DNA of 36,326 nucleotides from an uncultured Microbulbifer sp. (GTDB taxonomy: Bacteria > Pseudomonadota > Gammaproteobacteria > Pseudomonadales > Cellvibrionaceae): contig NZ_CAJXKH010000031.1 of NCBI RefSeq assembly GCF_913055755.1, forward strand, positions 1 through 36,326, written 5' to 3'. The notes under the pieces were generated by a model. The model was not told the DNA's origin. It did not search any database and saw only the letters and a list, made by a program, of their open reading frames with translations. Both the position numbers and the translations under genes were made by a program. Shown here piece after piece: positions 28,008 through 36,326 of the stretch; the first letter of the stretch is position 1; every line of letters starts with the position of its first letter.

Positions 28008-29181
28008 CACCCTGGCCCTGCGCAGCGCAAATGCCACCTGGCTGGCCAAGAACAGCGATCGCGAGCCACTGGAGGCACAGCGGGTAGAAATTGTCCCTGC
28101 GGTAACCGGGGATAGCGCGAAACGCCTGCGCTGTACCTGGATCGAGATCCCCCAGGTGCCGGATCGCCACGCCTGTATCATCGGCCGTCCCGCGTGGATG
28201 TGGGGCGCGGAGATGGGCGTCAACGAATGTGGTGTGGCCATCGGCAACGAGGCCATTTTTTCCCGCAAGGTGCGCAGGAGCGGGGTTGCACTGCTGGGGA
28301 TGGACCTGCTGCGCCTGGCCCTGGAGCGTGCCGATACCGCCGACAGCGCCCTAGAGGCGATTGTCGACCTGTTGCAGCGGTTCGGCCAGGGCGGCCCTGC
28401 CGGCTATACCCAGAGGGAGTTTCGCTACGACAACAGTTTCCTGATAGCCGATAAGTCTACCGTCTGGAAACTCGAGACCGCCGGCACCCAGTGGGCGGCG
28501 CAGAAAATAGAAACCTTAGACAGCATTTCCAACGCGCTGACAATCGGTGCGGATTACCAGTGCAGCGACAGTGCGCTGGCGGCGACCCGCGTGCATTTCC
28601 GCCGCCAGTTTGATACCAGCCTGGTGCCCTTTGTCGGCGCCAGTCATAAACGCCGGGCCTGCGCGCTCACCCATTTGCGTGCGCTGGAGGCGGATACTGG
28701 GGGCTTTGCGGATTTCGCCCGCATTCTGCGCAGCCACCGCCACGGCAAACCCGGTGGCAACGCCGATTTATGCATGCACGCCGCCCCGTCACATTCTCCG
28801 CTGAAGTTCCTGCGCCCGTCACACACGGTCAACAGCATGATCGTGCGCATCGGTCACGAAGGGCCGCAGGTCGCGTTTACCGGCACCGCCAGCCCCTGCG
28901 TCAGCCTGTTCAAACCGGTGGGGTTTTCCGGCAGCTGGAGCGTGTGTGAGGCGGATCTGTGGGAGCGGCACAAGGTGTGGCTGGATAACCAGGCACTGGG
29001 CAGTGGCGGGCGCACTCGCCTGACGCAAAACATCGTTGAAGCGGAGCGGGAAATATTTGCCGCTTTGGAGGGCGGCAAGCCGCGAGAGGCAGAAAAACTG
29101 GCCGCCGATGGATTGCAAGGAATGTATGGTTGCGCAATACCGGACATTCAGCAGCCGGAAGTCTCGCTTAACCGGGCCTGA
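28000..29181 (+). CDS. Secernin / peptidase C69-like Ntn hydrolase
   Basis: 393 residues. It begins MCDTLALR, so removal of Met exposes Cys2 as the N-terminal nucleophile, the hallmark of secernins and C69 dipeptidases. LAKNSDREPLEAQRVE (18-33) is the typical second motif, and MGVNECGVAIGNEAIF (74-89) the third. AAGGGA precedes the ATG at 28000; upstream in-frame codons belong to the amine oxidase reading. The overlap with the amine oxidase gene (8 bases) implies coupled translation. C69 enzymes cut dipeptides; secernin relatives may hydrolyse other amides. The pair may release an amine by hydrolysis and then oxidise it, but the substrate cannot be read from sequence. Confidence 0.9.
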   Translation: MCDTLALRSANATWLAKNSDREPLEAQRVEIVPAVTGDSAKRLRCTWIEIPQVPDRHACIIGRPAWMWGAEMGVNECGVAIGNEAIFSRKVRRSGVALLGMDLLRLALERADTADSALEAIVDLLQRFGQGGPAGYTQREFRYDNSFLIADKSTVWKLETAGTQWAAQKIETLDSISNALTIGADYQCSDSALAATRVHFRRQFDTSLVPFVGASHKRRACALTHLRALEADTGGFADFARILRSHRHGKPGGNADLCMHAAPSHSPLKFLRPSHTVNSMIVRIGHEGPQVAFTGTASPCVSLFKPVGFSGSWSVCEADLWERHKVWLDNQALGSGGRTRLTQNIVEAEREIFAALEGGKPREAEKLAADGLQGMYGCAIPDIQQPEVSLNRA

Positions 29182-29197
29182 TGGCAGAGGCGCATAA

Positions 29198-29223
29198 AAA
29201 ATACCGGCCTGGGCCGGTATTTT
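29198..29223. terminator. Bidirectional terminator
   Basis: 12-bp stem around ATACCGGCC/GGCCGGTAT flanked by A residues on the left and T residues on the right. It lies 16 bases after the secernin stop and downstream of the converging Asp-box protein gene, so it probably serves both. Confidence 0.9.
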
Positions 29224-29256
29224 CACAATCAGTTTTTTATTTGTGGCTACTGGCGC

Positions 29257-30297
29257 CTAGCGCCCGTCATCTGTCGGTATCAGCACGCCCACACTGCCAT
29301 CGGCGCCCGCGCCCAGAAACAGTTCCGGTCCTGCCGCCAGGGTGTAAAAGCCGGGACCAGGCAGCGGATGCCAGGAATTTCCATCGTCAAACGAAATGTC
29401 GCTGGCGGTTTTTCCGGTGACGATACAGGTCGTTTCAATACATCCCATGGCTGTGCGCAGCCCGCGTTGGCCATTGTCGGCCAGCTGCCACTTATCCTTT
29501 GCGGACTTTGCCAGGTTGGGGTAGGTCGCGGGGCGGTTGGTGTAGTCGCCGCCCATGACAAACACCTCGCCGTCGTGGTTCAGCGAAAGACCGTAGCCGC
29601 CTGAAGTCTGGTTCTCCCGATGCAGGGGGACTTCACTCACGCGCCACGAGCGCCCGTAATCGTCGCTGGAGTAAACCCGGGCGGCAAAACCGCCGGTGGT
29701 GAACCAGGCTGTGCCGTCGGGGCCGGTAATCACGGTGTTACCGCTGGCCGCGAATGCCGCTTCCCGGTCGTGCAGTGCCGGCAGGGATTTTCGCCCAATG
29801 CGCTTCCAATTGCGGCCTCCGTCCTCGGTCACCATCACCACGTAATATCCATCCACCGGGTCCCCGAGCAGTACACCGCGATCCCGATCCCAGAAATCGA
29901 TGGAATCGAAGAATCCCTTTTTGTCGGGGTTCTCGAATACCAGCTGCCATTGGCCGCCACCGTCTTCTGTCCGATACAGGCGGGACTGCTGGCCTTCGCC
30001 GACACTCATCACGATCGCGGTTTGATCGTCGAAGACCTCGATATCGCGAAAGTCCAGTTTCGAATCGGCAGGTACGGATACGCCCTGCCAGCTTTTGCCG
30101 CTGTCGTCGCTGCGGAACACCGTATTACCCGTGCCTGTGACCCAGAGGCTTGCGGGACCCACGGCGCTGCCGCGCAGTGAAGCGCCGTTTTCCAGTTCAG
30201 ATACCTGCCAGTTGGGCAGGCTGTCCTGAGCCTGGGAGGGGGATGATAGTGACCACAGTGTTGTGACAAGAAGCGTCAGGAGGGTGCGAGTCGGCAT
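29257..30297 (-). CDS. Secreted Asp-box (BNR) repeat beta-propeller protein
   Basis: 346 residues with a Sec signal peptide (cleavage probably after SQA, residue 23). Five Asp-boxes of the form SxDxGxxW are visible: SDDSGKSW (63-70), TEDGGGQW (110-117), TEDGGRNW (157-164), SDDYGRSW (211-218) and FDDGNSW (303-309). This spacing fits a sialidase-like or YCF48/VPS10-like beta-propeller in the periplasm or outside. I see no sialidase Arg triad with confidence, so enzyme activity is not claimed. Related proteins are annotated as glycosyl hydrolases or photosystem-assembly-like without proof. Divergent from the next gene with 211 bases between. Confidence 0.88.
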   Translation of the reverse strand: MPTRTLLTLLVTTLWSLSSPSQAQDSLPNWQVSELENGASLRGSAVGPASLWVTGTGNTVFRSDDSGKSWQGVSVPADSKLDFRDIEVFDDQTAIVMSVGEGQQSRLYRTEDGGGQWQLVFENPDKKGFFDSIDFWDRDRGVLLGDPVDGYYVVMVTEDGGRNWKRIGRKSLPALHDREAAFAASGNTVITGPDGTAWFTTGGFAARVYSSDDYGRSWRVSEVPLHRENQTSGGYGLSLNHDGEVFVMGGDYTNRPATYPNLAKSAKDKWQLADNGQRGLRTAMGCIETTCIVTGKTASDISFDDGNSWHPLPGPGFYTLAAGPELFLGAGADGSVGVLIPTDDGR

Positions 30298-30508
30298 TTC
30301 TGGTCTCCGCGGAAGGCTGCTGGTTGTGATTGTTGTCTGGCCCGTGGAGCGAGCTGCGGTCCACTATAAAGACGTGGAGACACCGGACACAAGCCCCGCC
30401 GCCGACGCCGCAGCCTGCCAGGCATATTGCTATCCTGTTATCAATGAGCCCCATTGCCGTATCGGGGCAGGGTAAGCGGCGCGCGAGACTGACAGAGGAA
30501 ATGGGAAA

Positions 30509-30949
30509 ATGAAACGCAATTGGTTGCTGCTGTTCGCCGTGGGGCTCCTGTTATCGGCGGGCGCAGTCGGGCAGGAAACGGAAGAAAAAACAGAGGCTGC
30601 AACTGACTCGGCGACGGAATCTGATGAGTCCGCCAAGGCGGATGATTCAGCCAGTGAGCAGCCACTGATCTGGGTGTTTCGCCATCGGCGGGTAAAGCAG
30701 TGTGACGACACGGAAATGTCGCTGGAGGAGAGTCGCATCAAACTGAAGGACGCCGGTGTGGCGGTGCATCAGTCCAGTTGTGGTTTTCGTACCGACACCG
30801 TCTTCGTGTCTGGCTGTGGTGAGCCAACGGGACAGATACTACTGCACCTGATTCGGGGCAATGCGCTGGATGCGGTGATTGATGAGGGGTATGGGCCCGC
30901 GGAGCAGGTTAAGTACCAGGTGGTGACTTGTCCTAAGATGGAAAAGTGA
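30509..30949 (+). CDS. Small secreted protein of unknown function
   Basis: 146 residues. Sec signal peptide (1-21, cleavage after VGQ or AVG), then an acidic, Ser/Thr/Ala-rich low-complexity linker (22-50) and a folded domain (51-146) with four cysteines (QCDD, SSCGF, SGCGEP, VTCPK) that could form two disulfides in the periplasm. GAGGAAA and GGGAAA precede the ATG. I do not recognise the domain. A terminator follows about 50 bases after the stop. A 12-bp direct repeat TGGGAGAGAGTG (30959-30970 and 30973-30984) lies in that gap. Confidence 0.75.
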   Translation: MKRNWLLLFAVGLLLSAGAVGQETEEKTEAATDSATESDESAKADDSASEQPLIWVFRHRRVKQCDDTEMSLEESRIKLKDAGVAVHQSSCGFRTDTVFVSGCGEPTGQILLHLIRGNALDAVIDEGYGPAEQVKYQVVTCPKMEK

Positions 30950-30998
30950 CCGGGTGGCTGGGAGAGAGTGGTTGGGAGAGAGTGCGGCCGGACTAACC

Positions 30999-31018
30999 AA
31001 AAAGGCTAGGGCCTTTTT
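30999..31018 (+). terminator. Intrinsic terminator after the small secreted protein gene
   Basis: 8-bp stem AAAAAGGC/GCCTTTTT with a TAGG loop and a T-run on the plus strand. It also has T residues on the minus strand and so could back up the tRNA-Leu terminator. Confidence 0.8.
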
Positions 31019-31020
31019 GT

Positions 31021-31077
31021 CCCTTCGGGCTTCGCAACCTTCGGTTGCTCGTTGTTGATTGCGCCCTGGGCGCAATC
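31021..31077. other. Row of small perfect hairpins
   Basis: Three successive perfect stems: CCC-TTC-GGG (31021-31029), GCAACC-TTC-GGTTGC (31034-31048) and GATTGCGCC-CTG-GGCGCAATC (31057-31077). Two have TTC loops. They lie downstream of the tRNA-Leu terminator on the minus strand and after the terminator at 30999 on the plus strand, so neither transcript should reach them by default. Function unknown; perhaps remnants of a tRNA-linked repeat. Confidence 0.55.
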
Positions 31078-31105
31078 GGTCGAACCGGGGTGCAGTTGCT
31101 CGCCA

Positions 31106-31171
31106 GCCTCTGGTACCAAATACAAAAAAGGCCCGCGAATGCGGGCCTTTTTTGTATTTGGTACCAGAGGC
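31106..31171. repeat. 31-bp-arm perfect inverted repeat at the tRNA-Leu 3' end
   Basis: Arms 31106-31136 and 31141-31171 are perfect reverse complements around GAAT. The right arm contains the last 13 bases of tRNA-Leu (including CCA) and its trailer. The left arm is their mirror copy lying beyond the terminator. The inner 13 bp form the terminator itself; the outer 18 bp are not needed for termination. This could be the remnant of a second, tail-to-tail tRNA-Leu, or of a replication template switch. Confidence 0.9.
31124..31153 (-). terminator. tRNA-Leu terminator
   Basis: 13-bp stem AAAAAAGGCCCGC/GCGGGCCTTTTTT with a 4-base loop, six bases beyond the encoded CCA end on the minus strand. 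T-runs occur on both strands. Confidence 0.93.
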
Positions 31172-31245
31172 CGGACTCGAACCGGCACGCTTTTAAGGGC
31201 GGGGGATTTTGAATCCCCTGTGTCTACCAATTTCACCACTCTGGC
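31159..31245 (-). tRNA. tRNA-Leu (anticodon CAA)
   Basis: On the minus strand an 87-base class II tRNA can be folded: acceptor GCCAGAG/CTCTGGT, D arm with GAAATTGGTAGAC, anticodon stem GGGGA/TCCCC with loop TTCAAAA (anticodon CAA at 31209-31211), a long variable arm typical of tRNA-Leu, T arm CCGG-TTCGAGT-CCGG, discriminator A73 and an encoded CCA. The first acceptor pair is a G1-U72 wobble, where E. coli tRNA-Leu(CAA) has G1-C72. It reads UUG codons. Transcribed alone from its own promoter, divergent to queA. Confidence 0.97.
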
Positions 31246-31309
31246 ATGGGTGCGGTATCAGCCGCGGCGCGAGGCGAATGATCAATCTGGTGCCTCGGCG
31301 AGGGAGACG

Positions 31310-31337
31310 ATTATAGCGATGGCCGTTGTGCGGTCAA
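31310..31337 (-). promoter_or_regulatory. Sigma70 promoter of tRNA-Leu
   Basis: On the minus strand TTGACC (31332-31337), 16-base spacer and a consensus TATAAT (31310-31315). Transcription would start near 31303, leaving a leader of about 57 bases before the tRNA. This is the strongest promoter I can see in the window. Confidence 0.8.
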
Positions 31338-31418
31338 CCGGATTTGGCGGCGCGGGCGCTTTCCGTTACTCTTCGCGCCCTCTGACCATCTTAATCGCTG
31401 TCCACCTAAACTGATTCC

Positions 31419-33642
<2,224 letters not shown>

Positions 33643-33659
33643 GCCGCCAGGCGGTGCAT

Positions 33660-33687
33660 TTGTACCGACTTTTTATCCCCGTATAAT
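33660..33687 (+). promoter_or_regulatory. Probable secDF promoter
   Basis: A consensus TATAAT -10 (33682-33687) stands 16 bases after a poor -35 (TTGTAC, 33660-33665). Transcription from here gives a leader of about 150 bases before secD, with hairpins CATCC/GGATG (near 33709-33725), GGGCT/AGCCC (near 33755-33780) and ATATCC-CC-GGATAT (33783-33796). Confidence 0.55.
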
Positions 33688-33717
33688 CGACCCGCCCAAA
33701 AATGGCGCCATCCTGTG

Positions 33718-33837
33718 ATGGATGTTGCCGGTTTGGGCCGCGGGGACGGCATCTGGGCTTGTAATGGCTGCAGTGAGCCCACATATCCCCGGATATCGCA
33801 TAAAACGAGCTCGCTCAGCGGGCCATTCCAACAATGA
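33718..33837 (+). other. Possible leader ORF upstream of secD, 39 codons
   Basis: ATG at 33718 opens a frame of 39 codons that stops (TGA 33835-33837) seven bases before the secD start. It begins MDVAGLGRGDGIWACNG. The closeness to secD would allow translational coupling, as with SecM- or VemP-type leaders of export genes. However, I see no ribosome binding site and no signal or membrane segment, which those arrest peptides have. It may be a chance frame. Confidence 0.2.
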
Positions 33838-33844
33838 GTACAGC

Positions 33845-35710
33845 ATGAATCGCTTCCCCATCTGGAAATATCTCCTGATCCTGATTATTACCGGTCTGGG
33901 ACTGCTCTACGCGGCACCCAACCTGTATCCACCGGACCCGGCCGTACAGGTCTCCGGCCAATCCAGTGCCCTCAAAATCGATCAGGGAGTCCTCGACCGG
34001 GCTGAAAAGGCCCTGAACGAAGCGGGTATCGAATACTTTGGCGGCGAGGTACAGGAAAAGTCTGTCCTGCTGCGCCTGAAGGACATTGAACAGCAGCTCC
34101 CGGCCAAACGCGCGATCCAGGAAGCCCTGGGTCACAGCGAGTACGTGGTGGCCCTGAACCTGGCGCCGACCACGCCGGAGTGGCTGACAGGCATGGGCGC
34201 CAGCCCGATGAAGCTCGGTCTGGACCTGGCCGGCGGTGTGCACTTCCTGATGGAAGTGGACACCAACTCCATCGTCAAGACCAATATGGAAGGCTACGCC
34301 TCGGAGGTGAAGTCCAAGTTGCGGGAAGCCAAGGCGCGCTATCGCAGTGTGGACCTGGAAGACGACCGCGAAATCGTGGCGCGCTTCCGCTCGGAAGAGC
34401 TGCGCGACCTGGCTGTCAGCACCCTGCGCAAGGAGTTCCCCAAGTTGCAGCTGCAGGAAGGGGGCAGCGGCGCCAACCTGGAAGTGCGTGCGACCCTCAC
34501 CGAGCAGGAAGTGAAAGACCTCGAGGACTACGCGGTATCCCAGAACCTCACCACCCTGCGCAACCGGGTGAATGAGCTGGGGGTGGCAGAGCCCATCGTG
34601 CAGCGCCAGGGGCGCAACCGCATCGTGGTGGAGCTGCCGGGTGTGCAGGACACCGCGGAAGCCAAGCGTATCATCGGCAAGACCGCCAACCTGGAGTTCC
34701 GTATGGAAGCCAAGCCGGATGCGCTGGTGACCAACAAGGAGTACTTCGAATACCGCGACGAGCGCGAGCGCAACGCCTTCGGTGGTGCCTGGCTGGAGCG
34801 CAAGGTAATCATCAAGGGCGAGCGCGTGACCAATGCCCGCGTCGGCTACGACGAGAACGGCATGCCGCAGGTGAACATCACCCTGGATGCCCGCGGTGGT
34901 GAAATGATGCACCGCGCCACCTGGAAGAATGTCGGCCGTCGCATGGGTACCCTGTTTATCGAGAGCCGCTTCCTGCCGGAGAAGTCCGTCGACGAAAACG
35001 GCAATGAAATCATTGTGCAGAAGCGTGTCGACGACAAGAAAATCATCAGCCTGGCCACGGTACAGAGCCCGCTGGGCAAGCAGTTCCGCACCACTGGCCT
35101 GGAAGCCTCGGAAGCCCAGGAGCTGGCGCTGCTGCTGCGTGCCGGTGCCCTGGCGGCCCCCATGTACTTCGTGGAAGAGCGGGTGATCGGCCCGTCCCTG
35201 GGTGCCGACAACATCAAGGTGGGTGTGACTTCGGTGCAGATCGGCCTGATTGCGGTGGTGATCTGTATGCTGCTGTTCTACCGGGTGTTCGGCCTCGCGG
35301 CGAATATTGCGCTGGCGGTGAACCTGGTACTGCTGGTGGCGGTGATGTCGATCCTCGGCGCCACCCTGACCCTGCCGGGTATCGCCGGTATGGTACTGAC
35401 CATCGGTATGGCGGTGGATGCCAACGTTCTGATCTTCTCGCGAATACGGGAGGAGTTGCGCAACGGGATGCCGCCACAATCCGCCATCAATGCCGGCTTC
35501 GACAACGCCTACAGCGCGATTGTGGATGCCAACATCACCACGCTGATCGTCGCGGTGATTCTCTACGCGATCGGCTCCGGCCCGGTACAGGGCTTCGCGG
35601 TAACCCTGTCCATCGGCATCCTGACCTCCATGTTCAGTGCCATCATGGGCACCCGCGCGTTGATCAATTTGTTCTACGGCGGTCGCCGTGTTGAGAAGCT
35701 GTGGATTTAA
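33845..35710 (+). CDS. secD: Protein translocase subunit SecD
   Basis: Inner-membrane RND-type subunit that uses the proton gradient with SecF to pull preproteins through SecYEG. 621 residues (E. coli 615). The first membrane helix is near 8-25 (YLLILIITGLGLLYAAPNL), followed by the large periplasmic P1 region with LGLDLAGGVHFLMEVD (128-143), and five C-terminal helices starting about residue 460. The proton-path Asp525 sits in GMAVDANVLIFSRIREE, matching E. coli Asp519. The frame is open upstream to 33722, but homology begins MNRFPIWKYL. secF follows after 10 bases. yajC, which in many relatives precedes secD, is absent from the 202-base gap. Confidence 0.97.
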   Translation: MNRFPIWKYLLILIITGLGLLYAAPNLYPPDPAVQVSGQSSALKIDQGVLDRAEKALNEAGIEYFGGEVQEKSVLLRLKDIEQQLPAKRAIQEALGHSEYVVALNLAPTTPEWLTGMGASPMKLGLDLAGGVHFLMEVDTNSIVKTNMEGYASEVKSKLREAKARYRSVDLEDDREIVARFRSEELRDLAVSTLRKEFPKLQLQEGGSGANLEVRATLTEQEVKDLEDYAVSQNLTTLRNRVNELGVAEPIVQRQGRNRIVVELPGVQDTAEAKRIIGKTANLEFRMEAKPDALVTNKEYFEYRDERERNAFGGAWLERKVIIKGERVTNARVGYDENGMPQVNITLDARGGEMMHRATWKNVGRRMGTLFIESRFLPEKSVDENGNEIIVQKRVDDKKIISLATVQSPLGKQFRTTGLEASEAQELALLLRAGALAAPMYFVEERVIGPSLGADNIKVGVTSVQIGLIAVVICMLLFYRVFGLAANIALAVNLVLLVAVMSILGATLTLPGIAGMVLTIGMAVDANVLIFSRIREELRNGMPPQSAINAGFDNAYSAIVDANITTLIVAVILYAIGSGPVQGFAVTLSIGILTSMFSAIMGTRALINLFYGGRRVEKLWI

Positions 35711-35720
35711 GGAGCCGGTG

Positions 35721-36326
35721 ATGAAAGAGACTAAAGAACAAAACGGCCGTATCACCGAATACATGGGCAAGCGGGTGTACGACTTCATGCGCTGGCGCAA
35801 GGTGGCGGCGGCAGTTTCCATCGCGCTGGTGATCGGCTCGATCGTGGCGCTGGCGATGAACGGCCTCAAGCTGGGGCTGGACTTTACCGGCGGTACCCAG
35901 ATTGAGGTCGGTTACCAGCAGGCCCCGGCCCTGGAAGATATACGTACGCAGTTAAATGATGCAGGCTTCGACGGCGCGTCGGTCGTGCGTTTTGGCTCCG
36001 ACAACGAGCTGCTGATCAAGCTGCCGCCGGAAGTAACGAAATCCATGACCCAGCGCAGCGCAGGGGATGAAGAGGCTTCCCAGTCGATTGGCGACAACGT
36101 CGTCGGTGTACTGCGCCAGAACACGGAAGGCAGTGTGGATCTGCGCCGGGTAGAGATGGTGGGCCCGCAGGTAGGTGAAGAGCTGCGCGACGACGGTGGT
36201 CTCGGCATGCTGTTCGCGCTGGCGGTGGTGATGGCGTACGTGGCGCTGCGCTTCCAATGGAAGTTCTCGCTGGGTGCGGTGGTGGCCCTGATCCACGACG
36301 TGATCATCGTGCTGGGCTTCTTTGCC
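35721..36326 (+). CDS. secF: Protein translocase subunit SecF (3' end outside window)
   Basis: 202 codons are present and the frame remains open at the window edge. It starts MKETKEQNGRITEYMGKRVYDFMRW with GGAG seven bases before the ATG. A first membrane helix (VAAAVSIALVIGSIVALAM) is followed by the family signature GLDFTGGTQIEVGY, the periplasmic loop with VEMVGPQVGEEL, and the next helices (LGMLFALAVVMAYVALRFQWKFSLGAVVALIHDVIIVLGFFA). SecF partners SecD in the export motor. Confidence 0.97.
   Translation, partial: MKETKEQNGRITEYMGKRVYDFMRWRKVAAAVSIALVIGSIVALAMNGLKLGLDFTGGTQIEVGYQQAPALEDIRTQLNDAGFDGASVVRFGSDNELLIKLPPEVTKSMTQRSAGDEEASQSIGDNVVGVLRQNTEGSVDLRRVEMVGPQVGEELRDDGGLGMLFALAVVMAYVALRFQWKFSLGAVVALIHDVIIVLGFFA

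Noticed and set aside
31106..31245. tRNA-Leu as an integration (att) site of a genomic island
   Set aside because: The repeat at the tRNA 3' end is inverted, not direct, and there is no integrase gene or foreign block in the window; the following genes are core queA-tgt-secDF.
31052..31414. Plus-strand frame of 120 codons across tRNA-Leu
   Set aside because: It is the reverse reading of the tRNA and its palindrome, a known source of false gene calls.
33815..35869. Minus-strand frame of 684 codons
   Set aside because: Antisense shadow of secD; His/Gln/Arg-rich with no domain.

Overview
The window looks like a chromosomal segment of a GC-rich marine gammaproteobacterium, most likely of the Microbulbifer/Cellvibrio group. 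That assignment is inferred from gene order (zipA-ligA at the left edge, queA-tgt-secD-secF at the right edge) and protein flavour, not from a database search. I see no phage, insertion sequence, integrase or CRISPR array. Most of the window is core and lipid/amino-compound metabolism.

Layout. 1-2271: the end of zipA, then ligA. The first half of ligA and its leader are strikingly AT-rich, and the second half is GC-rich like everything else. 2455-6054: an unknown conserved-looking protein, class II fumarase, two tiny membrane proteins and an AraC-type regulator. 6101-6214: a nested inverted repeat that looks like a dispersed element. 6449-10661: a fatty-acid block with an acyl-CoA dehydrogenase, an SCP2 sterol-carrier domain protein and FadD, bounded by strong terminators. 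10692-13683: a two-gene minus-strand peptidase operon (M14 carboxypeptidase, then lipoprotein M28 aminopeptidase). 13857-14048: a probable structured small RNA with its own promoter, closing stem and terminator, which I cannot assign to a family. 14357-15849: a lipoprotein and a DUF3445/HODM-type protein.

15894-21307: an AraC regulator divergent from a four-gene set (flavin monooxygenase, bile-acid:sodium-symporter family protein, two short-chain dehydrogenases), probably an uptake and oxidation route for an unknown hydrophobic compound. 21360-24539: a LysE exporter, then a TatD-family hydrolase translationally coupled to a single-chain cysteine desulfurase-SufE fusion. 24575-30949: a ubiquitin-like/Mut7-C nuclease, a membrane-anchored nitrilase, a flavin amine oxidase overlapping a secernin-type Ntn hydrolase, a secreted Asp-box repeat protein and a small secreted protein.

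31106-36326: tRNA-Leu(CAA) whose 3' end and terminator form a perfect 62-bp-arm-total palindrome, then queA and tgt (queuosine tRNA modification), then secD and secF (protein export motor), with yajC, usually found between tgt and secD, absent from this position.

The most unusual signals are the domain-boundary mosaic in ligA, the unassigned small RNA, the mirror-image tRNA-Leu tail, the nested repeat at 6.1 kb, and the missing yajC with a long secD leader.
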